This document shows, one piece after another, positions 18,400 to 27,208 of a stretch of 64,000 nucleotides of DNA (position 1 is its first letter; every line of letters begins with the position of its first letter). Under the pieces are notes generated by a model. It worked only from the letters and a program-made list of their open reading frames with translations. It made no database searches and was not told where the DNA came from. The translations under genes and the position numbers were made by a program. The DNA comes from an uncultured Dehalococcoidia bacterium (GTDB lineage Bacteria; Chloroflexota; Dehalococcoidia; Lucifugimonadales; UBA1127): positions 2,565,001-2,629,000 of the forward strand of contig OX638292.1 of the NCBI GenBank assembly GCA_951812285.1. Reading direction: 5' to 3'.

Positions 18400-19338
18400 A
18401 TGAATCCAGCAACTGCATTCCGGCCCAGGATCGTTTCGCTTGGCAGCATCAATATGGACTTGGTTGCGGTGGCCCCAGCCCTGCCAAAGCCCGGCGAGAC
18501 TGTGATGGGAGACGGCTTTGCCACCCTGCCCGGAGGTAAGGGAGCGAATCAGGCCGTAGCGGCCGCACGTCTCGGCGCTGATGTACGCATGGTCGGCCGG
18601 GTGGGGAACGACATGTTCAGCCCCCTGTTGATTGCAAACCTGGAAGCCAACGGGGTCGATGTTTCAGATGTGATGACCACGCTCGGCTCGTCGTCAGGCA
18701 TCGCCGTCATTCTGCTCGACAATGAGCGGCAAAACTACATTGTGGGCATCTACGGGGCGAACATGGCGTGCGACGCAGTCCAGGTCGAGGCCACCAGTCG
18801 CGTCCTCGACGGAGCCGACGCTCTCCTCCTGCAAATGGAAATCCCTTTTGATGTTTCGCTGGCGGCTGCGCAAATCGCTCAACGAATGGGAGTTCGAGTA
18901 ATCTTTGACCCCGCTCCACCATCCGCTATTCCCTTCTCGTCTTACGAATTCTTCGACATCGTTGCTCCCAACCAGTCCGAAGCTGAAGTCCTGACCGGAG
19001 TCGTGGTTGACGGCATAGACTCCGCGCATGAGGCGGCGCGAATACTCCGGTCACGAGGCGTCAGGACGGCCCTCATCAAAATGGGTGAGCAAGGCGTCGT
19101 TTACTCATCCGAAGAGGGCTCCGGACACCTTCCCGCCTTTCAGGTCGAAGCGCTCGATACCGTGGCCGCCGGAGACGGTTTCGCCGGCGCCCTCGCCGTT
19201 GCCCTCGCCGAGGGACAGCCGCTCGAGCGCGCCCTTCGCTTTGCATCCGCTGCCGGCGCGCTCGTCGTCACCAAGCGCGGCGCGCGGGACGCCATGCCGG
19301 ACCGCGTCGAGGTCGAGCGGCTCCTGCACTCCCAGTAA
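18400..19338 (+). CDS. rbsK: Ribokinase (PfkB family)
   Basis: 312 residues; phosphorylates ribose or a related sugar with ATP. The signatures are SLGSINMDLVAVAPALPKPG, LPGGKGANQAVAAARLG (first PfkB motif), FDPAPPSAIP, APNQSEAEVLTG and DTVAAGDGFAGALAVAL (second motif with the catalytic Asp; usually DTTGAGD, so the T-to-V and G-to-A changes are slightly unusual). No ribose transporter genes are adjacent, so it may serve nucleoside salvage. Start ATG 18400 precedes the conserved beta strand by 11 residues. Confidence 0.88.
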   Translation: MNPATAFRPRIVSLGSINMDLVAVAPALPKPGETVMGDGFATLPGGKGANQAVAAARLGADVRMVGRVGNDMFSPLLIANLEANGVDVSDVMTTLGSSSGIAVILLDNERQNYIVGIYGANMACDAVQVEATSRVLDGADALLLQMEIPFDVSLAAAQIAQRMGVRVIFDPAPPSAIPFSSYEFFDIVAPNQSEAEVLTGVVVDGIDSAHEAARILRSRGVRTALIKMGEQGVVYSSEEGSGHLPAFQVEALDTVAAGDGFAGALAVALAEGQPLERALRFASAAGALVVTKRGARDAMPDRVEVERLLHSQ

Positions 19339-19387
19339 GCCCATCTATAGCGCGGCGCGGGGCGTCCCATCGATCACCCCCTCCGCG

Positions 19388-19792
19388 CTACCCGAACCAG
19401 ACGCCGAGGTACTTCGTGAACCAGAACAGGCCGGCATAGGTCAAGACTGCCGAGAGCCCAAGCACGAACAACGTCCGCCGATACCGCACCGCGCCGTCGA
19501 TCGAACATGCCCCGCGCCGTCGCAGATAGAGGACCACGGCGATGGCGGCCACGGCCAGGCCCGCGCCGCGAAAGTACCAGCCGTACTCGTAATACAGCGT
19601 ATCTCCCAGGGAAACGGCCTCCGCCGCTGTGGCGATCCCCAGCAGCGCAAGCACAACGGGCGAAACGCAGCAGGTGATTCCAGCGAGGCCGGAGACCACC
19701 CCCATGAGCACACCAGCTCGCAGCTGCCGCTCCGGCCCCGTCAAAGTGTCGTGTGTGGTGTTGTCCATTGGTGGCCCTGGCGCTCCAGCCAT
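19388..19792 (-). CDS. Small membrane protein with a CCxxP motif (MerT-like?)
   Basis: 134 residues with three to four hydrophobic segments. The first contains SGLAGITCCVSPVVLALLG, a vicinal cysteine pair followed by Pro as in mercuric-ion transporter MerT, but no MerP, MerR or MerA is nearby. An RRRGACSID loop with another Cys follows the second helix. Two Met codons (residues 1 and 9) could start it. Metal transport is possible, not shown. Confidence 0.65.
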   Translation of the reverse strand: MAGAPGPPMDNTTHDTLTGPERQLRAGVLMGVVSGLAGITCCVSPVVLALLGIATAAEAVSLGDTLYYEYGWYFRGAGLAVAAIAVVLYLRRRGACSIDGAVRYRRTLFVLGLSAVLTYAGLFWFTKYLGVWFG

Positions 19793-19886
19793 AGTGTGGG
19801 ACCCGGAAGCGGCTTCGCATTTGCGGTAGCAAGACTCTCATTTGATTCTACCGGCGTGGACACCCCCAGTCACTCGAACACCACGA

Positions 19887-19906
19887 CCGGCAGTGTAGAC
19901 TGCCGG
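19887..19906 (+). other. Inverted repeat upstream of the MmgE/PrpD gene
   Basis: CCGGCAGT / ACTGCCGG with a 4-base spacer, 60 bp upstream of the start at 19966. It may be an operator or a leader hairpin. Confidence 0.4.
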
Positions 19907-19965
19907 GCAGTGGCGCCCACCTTCACTGCAAACTACACTGTCCCCCACCCAGGAGGTGCGCCACC

Positions 19966-21351
19966 ATGTCAGACCCCATCGTCGACCGTCTCACGCGCTA
20001 CGCAGCCAGCGTCGAATACGAGCGCCTGCCCGCCGAGGTCGTCCACCAAGTCAAGCGACTCGTCATCGACTCGATGGGCTGCGGGTTGGCGGCCAGCGAC
20101 GCCGACCCGGTGCGCGCGGCACGCGACCTGGCCCTCGGCGTGCGTGGCGCGTCGCCCGCCACGCTGCTCGGCTCCGCCGGCACCACCACGCCGGACATGG
20201 CCGCCTTCGTGAACGGCACGATGGTGCGCTACCTCGACTTCAACGACTCCTACAACGGCCTGGACATCGCCCACCCCTCGGACAACATCCCCGCCGTGCT
20301 CGCCGCCGCCGAGGCGCACGGCGCGTCGGGACGCGAGCTGATTGCCGCCGTCGCCCTCGCCTACGAGGTGCAGGCGGCGTGGGCGGACAGCTTCCACCTT
20401 CATTCGGGCGGCGTCTGGGACCAGGCCGCCTACGCCGCCGTCTCGGCGCCGCTCGGCGCGGGTAAGGTGATCGGCCTCACGCCGGAGCAGCTCGAGGAGG
20501 CCCTGCGCATCTCCGTCGTCAGCAGCATGACGCTCGGCGAGGCCCGGCGCGGCACCATCTCCCACTGGAAGGCGGCGGCCGTCCCCAACGCGGGCAGGAA
20601 CGGCGTCTTCGCGGCCATGCTCGCCCGCCGAGGCATGACGGGCCCGCCCGAGGTGTTTTCCGGCTCGCACGGCTTCTTCGCGGGCGTGACCGGGGAGCCT
20701 GTCGATCTTGCGCCGCTGGCGCTCGAGGACGGGGTCGACCGAGCGTTCCGGCTCATGGAGTCGCGCTTCAAGCGGTTCCCCGCGGGCTTCGTGTCACAGA
20801 CGGCCATCGAGGGCGCGATGGAGGCGCGGGAGGCGCTGGGCATCGCCGGCGCGGATGACGTCGCCCACGTCCACATCCGCACGTTCGAGAGCGGAAAGCG
20901 CATCATGGCGGGCGACCCCACACGCTGGCACCCCGAGACGCGCGAGACCGCCGACCACAGCATCCCCTACGTCGTCGCCTGCGCCCTGCAGTTCGGCACC
21001 GTCGAGCCCGCGCACTTCGAGGACGACGTCCTCCGCGACCCGGAGCTGCTCGGACTCGTGCAGCGCATCGACGTCGTGCAGGACCCGGAGTGCGACGCCG
21101 CCTGGCCGGAGGCCATCCTCAACATCCTGACCGTCCGCACCCCGGACGGCCGCGAGCACACAGCAGCAGTCCCCTACTACACCGGCCACTTCAAGAAGCC
21201 CATGAGCGACGCCGACGTCGAGGACAAGTTCCGGCGCCTCACAACCGGCCGCCTCGAGGAGGCGCGGCAACGCGCGGCCCTCGACGGCCTCTGGCGCCTC
21301 GAGGAGGAGACCGACCTCGCGCGGCTCATGGCGTCCCTCGCCGTCGCGTAG
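19966..21351 (+). CDS. MmgE/PrpD family protein (2-methylcitrate dehydratase-like)
   Basis: 461 residues, the full length for the family. The N-terminal helical domain has VKRLVIDSMGCGLAAS, VRYLDFNDSYNGLDIAHPSD (active-site loop) and NIPAVLAAAEAHGASG; the C-terminal lid has KRFPAGFVSQTAIEGAMEAR. Family members dehydrate 2-methylcitrate or act on related hydroxy acids, and many stand-alone paralogues have unknown substrates. No prpB or prpC is adjacent, so the methylcitrate cycle cannot be claimed. GGAGG lies 8 bases before the ATG. Confidence 0.88.
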   Translation: MSDPIVDRLTRYAASVEYERLPAEVVHQVKRLVIDSMGCGLAASDADPVRAARDLALGVRGASPATLLGSAGTTTPDMAAFVNGTMVRYLDFNDSYNGLDIAHPSDNIPAVLAAAEAHGASGRELIAAVALAYEVQAAWADSFHLHSGGVWDQAAYAAVSAPLGAGKVIGLTPEQLEEALRISVVSSMTLGEARRGTISHWKAAAVPNAGRNGVFAAMLARRGMTGPPEVFSGSHGFFAGVTGEPVDLAPLALEDGVDRAFRLMESRFKRFPAGFVSQTAIEGAMEAREALGIAGADDVAHVHIRTFESGKRIMAGDPTRWHPETRETADHSIPYVVACALQFGTVEPAHFEDDVLRDPELLGLVQRIDVVQDPECDAAWPEAILNILTVRTPDGREHTAAVPYYTGHFKKPMSDADVEDKFRRLTTGRLEEARQRAALDGLWRLEEETDLARLMASLAVA

Positions 21352-21823
21352 GCGCCGGTCGGCCGTCGACGCCCCCTGACATGGGCCCCTTGTGTCTGAG
21401 TCCGGCGCCCCGGTACGCTTCCCCTATGGAGACGTACATCAGGCACGGCCACCCCGCGTCGGCGCAGGCACGAAAGCTGACCGCTATCCCCCCAACGCGC
21501 GGTGTTGACTCCTTCAGCCCAATGCAACTCAACCCGTTTCTCATACGGATGGGATCGCACAGCTCAATGCCATTCAATGCAACTCAATGGGGTCTCAGCT
21601 ACAACCACTGGCCAACAAGCACGCAAGAATGCGCAATTTCGCGCCAAGCTGAAGTGGGCAGTTTCAGCTACATTCATCCCGTGAAAAACATACTCCAGAA
21701 CTCAACTCAATTCGCCGGGGCCTCCCTCGCGCACGCACGCAGGTTGACAGAAGCCCCCTGCGCAAAGACACTGTGCCGTACTTTACCACCCCACTCGGAC
21801 CGCAATTTCGAAGGGAGGACACC
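21352..21823. other. Gene-free leader region before the Rieske genes
   Basis: No coding sequence is supported here. The stretch is AT-richer and holds short, irregular direct repeats of the type TCAATGCAACTCAA (about 21519-21591). A perfect TTGACA occurs at 21744-21749; with a weak GACACT box 17 bp later it may be the promoter of the oxygenase gene at 21824. Confidence 0.4.
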
Positions 21824-23143
21824 ATGCTCACACCCGCTGACAACGAATTCCTTACTCGCGTAGGCCCCGGCTCGCCGATGGGCAACCTGCTCAGGCAGTT
21901 CTGGCACCCGTTCCTGCCGTCCCGCGACCTGGCGGAGCGCGACGGTCCCCTGAAGCGCGTCCGCCTCCTCGGCGAGGACCTTGTCGCCTTCCGCGACTCC
22001 AACGGCGACGTCGGCCTCATCGCCGAGAACTGTCCGCACCGCGGCGCGTCGCTCTTCTTCGGTCGCAACGAGTTCGGCGGCCTCGCGTGCAACTATCACG
22101 GATGGAAGTACGACGTCACTGGCGCGTGCCTCGAAATGCCCAACGAGCCCGCCGAGTCCAACTTCAAGGACAAGGTGCGCGTCACCGCCTACCCGTGCCG
22201 CGAGATCAACCGCATGATCTGGGCTTACATGGGCCCGCGTGAGACGCCGCCGCCCTTCCCGCAGTTTGAGGTCAACACCCTCCCCATAGACCAGGTCTTC
22301 GAGCCGGGCATCATGGTCGAGGAGTGCAACTGGATCCAGGGGCTCGAGGGCGACCTCGACTCCTCGCACGTCCCCTTCATCCACGGCCGCATCGCCAAGG
22401 ACACGCCCGACGAGCCCGGCTGGGGCCGCGGGTCCTGGGTCGACGACCGCGCGCCCACCCTCGACGTCATCCCCAAGCCCTACGGCGCCGTGTACTCCGC
22501 CAAGCGCGTCTGGAACGACCAGGGCGAGCGCTGGCACCGCATCACCCAGTACGTCATGCCCTACTTCACGATGATCGCCGCCGGCCAGCCCAACAGCTGC
22601 TCGGCCCGCGCGTGGGTGCCCATCGACGACGAGTACCACATGCTCATCAACATGCACGGCCGGTTGGAAGGGACGATCTCCGAGGAGGAGCAGTTCCGGT
22701 CCGCCAACCCCTACGCCAACTCGGGCGGCTACGTCGAGGAGACTCCGGACCCGCGCACCCGCTACCACACCTCGGCCAACCGGAAGAACGACTACGCGCT
22801 GAACTACGACATCCAGAACCGGGTCAACATGTCCGGCATCCCGCGCGGCGGCAACCTGCAGGACCGCGCCATGACCGAGACCATGGGCCCCATCTACGAC
22901 CGCACCAAGGAGCACCTGGGCACCAGCGACCGGATGATCATCGCGGTGCGGCAGCGGCTCATGAAGGCCGCGCGGGAGTTCCTGGAGGACGGCACGCCGC
23001 CGGCACACGTCGACGACACGGCGCTCTACCGCGTCCGCTCCGCGTCGGCCATCCTGCCCGAGGGCGCGGACTGGCAGGCGGCGACGGAGAAGGCCCGTGA
23101 CTCAGACGCCGGCGTCCCCGTTTCCTACGTGCCCCTCACCTAG
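21824..23143 (+). CDS. Rieske non-heme iron oxygenase, alpha subunit (copy 1)
   Basis: 439 residues. The Rieske [2Fe-2S] site is CPHRGASLFFGRNEFGGLAC followed by NYHGW (C-x-H...C-x2-H, residues about 70-92). The catalytic domain has the mononuclear iron site in EGDLDSSHVPFIHGR (residues about 173-187). The opening DNEFLTRVGPGSPMGNLLRQ resembles phthalate 4,5-dioxygenase-type and related ring-hydroxylating or demethylating oxygenases. A reductase is not adjacent. AAGGGAGG lies 7 bases before ATG 21824. A near-identical paralogue follows 66 bp later. Confidence 0.92.
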   Translation: MLTPADNEFLTRVGPGSPMGNLLRQFWHPFLPSRDLAERDGPLKRVRLLGEDLVAFRDSNGDVGLIAENCPHRGASLFFGRNEFGGLACNYHGWKYDVTGACLEMPNEPAESNFKDKVRVTAYPCREINRMIWAYMGPRETPPPFPQFEVNTLPIDQVFEPGIMVEECNWIQGLEGDLDSSHVPFIHGRIAKDTPDEPGWGRGSWVDDRAPTLDVIPKPYGAVYSAKRVWNDQGERWHRITQYVMPYFTMIAAGQPNSCSARAWVPIDDEYHMLINMHGRLEGTISEEEQFRSANPYANSGGYVEETPDPRTRYHTSANRKNDYALNYDIQNRVNMSGIPRGGNLQDRAMTETMGPIYDRTKEHLGTSDRMIIAVRQRLMKAAREFLEDGTPPAHVDDTALYRVRSASAILPEGADWQAATEKARDSDAGVPVSYVPLT

Positions 23144-23209
23144 CAAGAAGCTGCCCCGCCCCCCCGGCGGTCAGGCGAGGGGGCGGGGCAAACAGCAAGG
23201 GAGGTCACC

Positions 23210-24529
23210 ATGCTGACACCCGCCGACAACGAGTTCCTAACTCGCGTCGGGCCCGGCACGCCCATGGGCGCCCTGCTCCGGCAGTTCTGGCACCCCTTCC
23301 TGCCGTCCCGCGACCTGCCGGAGCGCGACGGTCCCCTGAAGCGCGTACGCCTCCTCGGCGAGGACCTCGTCGCCTTCCGCGACTCCAACGGCGACGTCGG
23401 CCTTATCGCCGAGAACTGCCCGCACCGCGGCGCGTCGCTCTTCTTCGGCCGCAACGAGTTCGGCGGCCTCGCCTGCAACTACCACGGCTGGAAGTACGAC
23501 GTCACCGGCGCGTGCCTCGACATGCCCAACGAGCCCGCCGAGTCCAACTTCAAGGACAAGGTGCGCGTCACCGCCTACCCGTGCCGCGAGGTCAACCGGA
23601 TGATCTGGGCCTACATGGGCCCGCGTGAGACCCCGCCGCCCTTCCCCGCCTTCGAAGTGAACACCCTCCCCATCGACCAGGTCTTCGAGCCCAGCATCAT
23701 GATGGAGGAGTGCAACTGGATACAGGGGCTGGAGGGCGATCTGGACTCGTCGCACGTGCCCTTCATCCACGGCCGCATCGCCAACGACACGCCGGACGAG
23801 CCCGGATGGGGCCGCGGGTCATGGGTGCGCGACAGGGCGCCAACCCTCGACGTCGTCCCCACCAACTACGGCGCCGTCTACTCCGCCAAGCGCGTCTGGA
23901 ACGATGAGGGCGAACGCTGGCACCGCATCACCCAGTACATCCTGCCCTACTACACGATGATCGCCGCCGGGGCGCCCAACTCGTGCACGGCCAAGGCCTG
24001 GGTGCCCCTCGACGACAACTACCACATGCTCATCAACATGCACGGCCGCCTCGAGGGCACGATCTCCGAGGAGGAGCAGGCGCGTTCCGCCGACCCCTAC
24101 CGCAACGCGGGCGGGTACGTGGAGGAGACGCCGGACCCGCGCACCCGCTACCACACCGTCGCGAACTGGCACAACGACTACGGCCTGAACTACGACATCC
24201 AGAAGCGCGTCAACATGTCCGGCATCCCCCGCGGCGGCAACCTGCAGGACCGCGCGATGACGGAGACCATGGGCCCCATCTACGACCGCACCAAGGAGCA
24301 CCTGGGCACCAGCGACCGGATGATCATCGCGGTCCGCCAGCGCCTGATGCGGGCCGCCCGGGAGTTCCTGGAGGACGGCACGCCGCCCGCCGTCGTCGAA
24401 GACCCGGCGCTGTGCCGCGTCCGATCGGCCTCGGCCATCCTGCCCGAGGGTGCCGACTGGCAGGCCGAGACGGCCGCCGCCCGGGACCCCGACGCGGGCG
24501 TTCCCGTTTCCTGGATCCCGCTGACCTAG
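23210..24529 (+). CDS. Rieske non-heme iron oxygenase, alpha subunit (copy 2)
   Basis: Also 439 residues, identical to its neighbour at most positions. The Rieske cysteines and histidines and the iron site (DLDSSHVPFIHGR) are all kept. Differences are scattered and conservative (for example LDMPNEPAES for LEMPNEPAES, DEGERWHR for DQGERWHR), which points to a recent tandem duplication with both copies intact. It could form a mixed trimer with copy 1 or have a shifted substrate range. The first AhpD-like selenoprotein gene starts 90 bp downstream. Confidence 0.92.
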   Translation: MLTPADNEFLTRVGPGTPMGALLRQFWHPFLPSRDLPERDGPLKRVRLLGEDLVAFRDSNGDVGLIAENCPHRGASLFFGRNEFGGLACNYHGWKYDVTGACLDMPNEPAESNFKDKVRVTAYPCREVNRMIWAYMGPRETPPPFPAFEVNTLPIDQVFEPSIMMEECNWIQGLEGDLDSSHVPFIHGRIANDTPDEPGWGRGSWVRDRAPTLDVVPTNYGAVYSAKRVWNDEGERWHRITQYILPYYTMIAAGAPNSCTAKAWVPLDDNYHMLINMHGRLEGTISEEEQARSADPYRNAGGYVEETPDPRTRYHTVANWHNDYGLNYDIQKRVNMSGIPRGGNLQDRAMTETMGPIYDRTKEHLGTSDRMIIAVRQRLMRAAREFLEDGTPPAVVEDPALCRVRSASAILPEGADWQAETAAARDPDAGVPVSWIPLT

Positions 24530-24619
24530 CGCATACGTCATTCCCGCACAGGCGGGAGTGCAATGGTGGCCGCAGAGCTAGAGCTCCGACCGGCCAAACG
24601 GCGAAAGGAGGACATCGCC

Positions 24620-25327
24620 ATGCCATGGATCAAGGTGATACTGGAAGACGAGGCGGAGGGCGAGCTTAAAGAAGCCTATGACCGCATGCACGAGATCAAC
24701 AAGCTGTACGACGACGGTGCGGCGCCTGCCGCGTCAATGGCGCCGGGATCGCGCCTCGTCGGGCCGCCCCAGCTGGCAAGCCTCAACCCCCTCTCCATGC
24801 TCTACGGCCGCCAGTTCATGATGCACGTCATGCGCGGCCCCTCGCGCGTCACTCCCGCCGAGCGGGAGATGGTCGCGACGGTGACCTCGCTGGCGTCCAA
24901 CTGCCGGTACTGAACCGTCGCTCACGCAGGGGCCCTGCGTAGAGTCGGCGGCGACGACCTCCTGGCGGAGTTCATCCAGAATGACTGGCGGAAGGCTGAT
25001 CTGACGGACAAGCAGCGCGCCATGCTGGAGTACACGGAGAAGCTGACCCTCACCCCCGCCATGATGACCGAGGAAGACATCGACGCCCTCCGCGACGTCG
25101 GCTGGGACGACCGCGACATCTTGGACATCGTCATGGCGTGCGCCTACTTCAACTTCCGCGTCCGCGTCGTCGACGGCCTCGGTCTCGAGGTCCCCGACGT
25201 TTCCGCGACGAGGGCCGCCCGCGCCCGCGAGCACGCCGCAGAGCTCGCCGCCGCGCAGGGCGTCTCCCTCCCCAGCGACATCTGGGGCGTCCGCGAGCAG
25301 GCGGAAGCATCCAGCATGGGCGGCTAG
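24620..25327 (+). CDS. AhpD-like (CMD-family) selenoprotein, copy 1; TGA 24911 read as selenocysteine
   Basis: 235 residues if TGA at codon 98 is selenocysteine. The frame is open on both sides of that single TGA, and the protein before and after it is one AhpD/peroxidase-related domain. The active-site spacing of AhpD is kept exactly: Glu83 twelve residues before Cys95, then C-R-Y-U98, then His102 (C-x2-U-x3-H). Downstream are DDLLAEFIQNDWRKADL, LEYTEKLTLTPAMMTEEDI and ACAYFNFRVRVVDGLGLEV, typical of the family. It would reduce peroxides with a CxxU redox pair in the cytoplasm. GAAAGGAGG lies 8 bases before the ATG. Read as an ordinary stop, the gene would lose its active site and its C-terminal half. 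Confidence 0.88.
24916..24956 (+). promoter_or_regulatory. SECIS-like element of selenoprotein copy 1
   Basis: Begins 3 bases after the TGA. Upper stem ACGCAGG (24924-24930) pairs with CCTGCGT (24934-24940) around a GGC loop; lower stem CGTCGC (24916-24921) pairs with GCGACG (24951-24956). The loop is 17 bases from the TGA and opens with G, as bacterial SECIS elements require. Confidence 0.75.
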
Positions 25328-25336
25328 CTCGTCACA

Positions 25337-25356
25337 GAACGGGGCCGGCCCCGTTC
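25337..25356 (+). other. Perfect 20-bp palindrome after selenoprotein copy 1
   Basis: GAACGGGGCC followed by its own reverse complement. It lies just downstream of the stop codon and may be part of transcript 3'-end formation together with the hairpin at 25378-25421. Confidence 0.5.
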
Positions 25357-25377
25357 GGCACTTTGAGAGGGAAACGG

Positions 25378-25421
25378 AAGGGCCCTTAGCCTTACGAGAA
25401 ATCGCAGGGCTGAGGGCCCTT
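25378..25421 (+). terminator. Hairpin terminator between selenoprotein copies 1 and 2
   Basis: 14-bp arms AAGGGCCCTTAGCC / GGCTGAGGGCCCTT with one G-U-type mismatch and a 16-base loop. Copies 1 and 2 are therefore probably separate transcripts. Confidence 0.6.
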
Positions 25422-25430
25422 ATCGATTGT

Positions 25431-25464
25431 GGGGATACCGCACCACGGCCGGGAGTGATAGAAT
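25431..25464 (+). promoter_or_regulatory. Shared promoter-like element upstream of copy 2
   Basis: GGGGATACCGC, 11 unconserved bases, then GAGTGATAGAATCC with TAGAAT as -10. The same elements at identical spacing precede copy 4 (27130-27163). Confidence 0.5.
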
Positions 25465-25506
25465 CCGCCCCACCATCGCCACCCCTGGAGACGGGAGGGC
25501 ACCGAA

Positions 25507-26208
25507 ATGCCGTGGATCAAGGTGATCCTGGAAGATGAGGCCGAGGGCGAGCTCAAGGACGCCTACGACCGCATGCGCGAGATCAACGCCCAGTACGGGG
25601 AAACGCCCGCCCGGTCGCAGACGCCGGGTGAACGTCACATCGGGCCGCCCCAGCTAGCCAGCCTCAACCCCCTCTCCATGGTCTACATCTATCAGCTGTT
25701 CAGGCACGTCATGCGCGGCCCCTCTCGCGTCACCCATACCGAGCGGGAGATGCTCGCCGTCGTCACGTCGCTGACGACCAATTGCCGGTTCTGAGCCGTT
25801 GGTCACGCAGGGTTCCTGCGTCAGGTCAGCGGCGATGACCTCCTGGCCGAGTTCATTCAGAACGACTGGCGGAAGGCCGACCTCAGCGACAAGCAGCGCG
25901 CCATGCTGGAGTACGCCGAGAAGCTGACCCTCACCCCCGCCATGATGACCGAGGACGACGTCAAAGCTCTTCGCGACGTCGGCTGGGACGACCGCGACAT
26001 CCTCGACATCGTCATGGTCATCGCCTACTACAACATGCGCGTCCGCGTCGTCGACGGCCTCGGCCTCGAGCTCCCAGACTCTTGGGCAGCGGGGGCCGTC
26101 CGCGCCCGCGAGCACGCCGCAGAGCTCGCCGCCGCGAGGGGCGTCTCCCTTCCCGCCGACATCTGGGGCGTCTGGGAGCAGGCGGAGGCGGCCAAGGCAC
26201 GCGCCTAG
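25507..26208 (+). CDS. AhpD-like (CMD-family) selenoprotein, copy 2; TGA 25792 read as selenocysteine
   Basis: 233 residues with selenocysteine at 96. Glu81, Cys93, Sec96 and His100 keep the AhpD spacing (TNCRF-U-AVGHAG). It is the most divergent copy: SMVYIYQLFRHVMRG replaces the SMLYGRQFMMHVMRG of copy 1, and VIAYYNMRVRVVDGLGLEL replaces ACAYFNF. The same frame is open throughout, and divergence without any other stop or frameshift argues for selection to keep the TGA. It has its own promoter-like element and lies between terminator-like hairpins. Confidence 0.86.
25797..25837 (+). promoter_or_regulatory. SECIS-like element of selenoprotein copy 2
   Basis: Upper stem ACGCAGG (25805-25811) and CCTGCGT (25815-25821) with loop GTT. 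Lower stem CGTTG (25797-25801) pairs with CGATG (25833-25837) through two G-U pairs, so the lower stem is kept although its sequence differs from the other copies. Confidence 0.72.
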
Positions 26209-26326
26209 CAGCCATCTTGTCAGTAAATGGAGCGTCTCTTGACCGTTCGCCCTGAGGGACATTGAAGGGCCTGCCCCGTACCCGATACGGGGGCGAACGG
26301 CGGGAGGAGTGAAAGGAGTACCAGCC

Positions 26327-27028
26327 ATGCCGTGGATCAAGGTCATTCAGGAATGGGAAGCCGAGGGCGAGCTCAAGGAAGCCTACGAGCGGATGCGCCA
26401 GATCAACGTCGACTACGGCGAGATGCTGCCGGGCGACGGCGAACTGCGCCCGCACCCGGTGATGCCGCCGGAGCTGGCCAGCCTCAACCCCCTCTCGATG
26501 CTCTACGGGCGCCAGTTCATGCTGCACGTCATGCGCGGCGAGTCCGGCGTCACCCCTGCCCAGCGGGAGATGATCGCCACCGTCACCTCGCTGGCGTCCA
26601 ATTGCCGGTTCTGAACCGTCGCGCACGCAGGGTCCCTGCGTAGTGTTGGCGGCGACTACCTGGTGGCGGAGTTCATCCAGAATGACTGGCGCAAGGCGGA
26701 CCTGCCGGACAACGAGCGCGCCATGCTCGAGTTCACCGAGAAGCTGACGCTCACCCCGGCCATGATGACGGAGGACGACGTCAACTCGCTCCGCGAGGTC
26801 GGCTGGACCGACCGCGACGTGCTGGACATCGTCATGGCGTGCGCCTACTTCAACTTCCGCGTCCGCGTGGTGGACGGCCTCGGGCTGGAGATCCCGGACA
26901 TGCTGGCGCAGGGGGCTGCCCGCGCCCGCGACCAGGCCGCGGAGCTTGCAGCCGCGAAGGGCATCTCCCTCCCCAGCGACATCTGGGGCGTCCGGGAGCA
27001 GGCGGAGGCGGCCAGCACGGGCGGGTAG
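26327..27028 (+). CDS. AhpD-like (CMD-family) selenoprotein, copy 3; TGA 26612 read as selenocysteine
   Basis: 233 residues with Sec at 96. The active site reads E-(11)-C-R-F-U-T-V-A-H. The N-terminal part differs from copies 1 and 2 (KVIQEWEAEGELKEAYERMR; MLPGDGELRPHPVMPPEL), and this version is shared with copy 4, so the array seems to consist of two subfamilies (1/2 and 3/4). The 5' gap contains a short palindromic repeat rather than the promoter element of copies 2 and 4. GAAAGGAG lies 9 bases before the ATG. Confidence 0.87.
26618..26656 (+). promoter_or_regulatory. SECIS-like element of selenoprotein copy 3
   Basis: Upper stem ACGCAGG (26625-26631) and CCTGCGT (26635-26641) around GTC; lower stem GTCGC (26618-26622) with GCGAC (26652-26656). 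Same distance from the TGA as in the other copies. Confidence 0.73.
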
Positions 27029-27065
27029 CCCGGTCATAGGCACGATTCCCTATCGCATCCGGCAG

Positions 27066-27101
27066 GAGGCGGGTTCCGGGGCATTCCCCGGGGCCCGCCT
27101 C
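27066..27101 (+). terminator. Hairpin terminator after selenoprotein copy 3
   Basis: Nested stem GAGGCGGG / CCCGCCTC with an inner CCGGGG/CCCCGG stem, followed by TTCCGTTTC. Confidence 0.65.
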
Positions 27102-27129
27102 TTCCGTTTCCCGACGCTCCCGCAATGAC

Positions 27130-27163
27130 GGGGATACCGCGCTTTACCCGCGAGTGCTAGAAT
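27130..27163 (+). promoter_or_regulatory. Shared promoter-like element upstream of copy 4
   Basis: GGGGATACCGC, 11 unconserved bases, then GAGTGCTAGAATCC. Arrangement identical to 25431-25464 upstream of copy 2. Confidence 0.5.
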
Positions 27164-27208
27164 CCGGCGCGTACGCGCTGGAAGGCGCGTCGGAAGGAGG
27201 ACACCGCC

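Noticed and set aside
19388..19792. Mercury-resistance locus on the basis of the CCxxP motif.
   Set aside because: A single MerT-like motif without merR, merP or merA is not enough.
21519..21591. Short TCAATGCAACTCAA-type direct repeats as iterons or an origin.
   Set aside because: Too few, irregular and imperfect; no replication gene is nearby.
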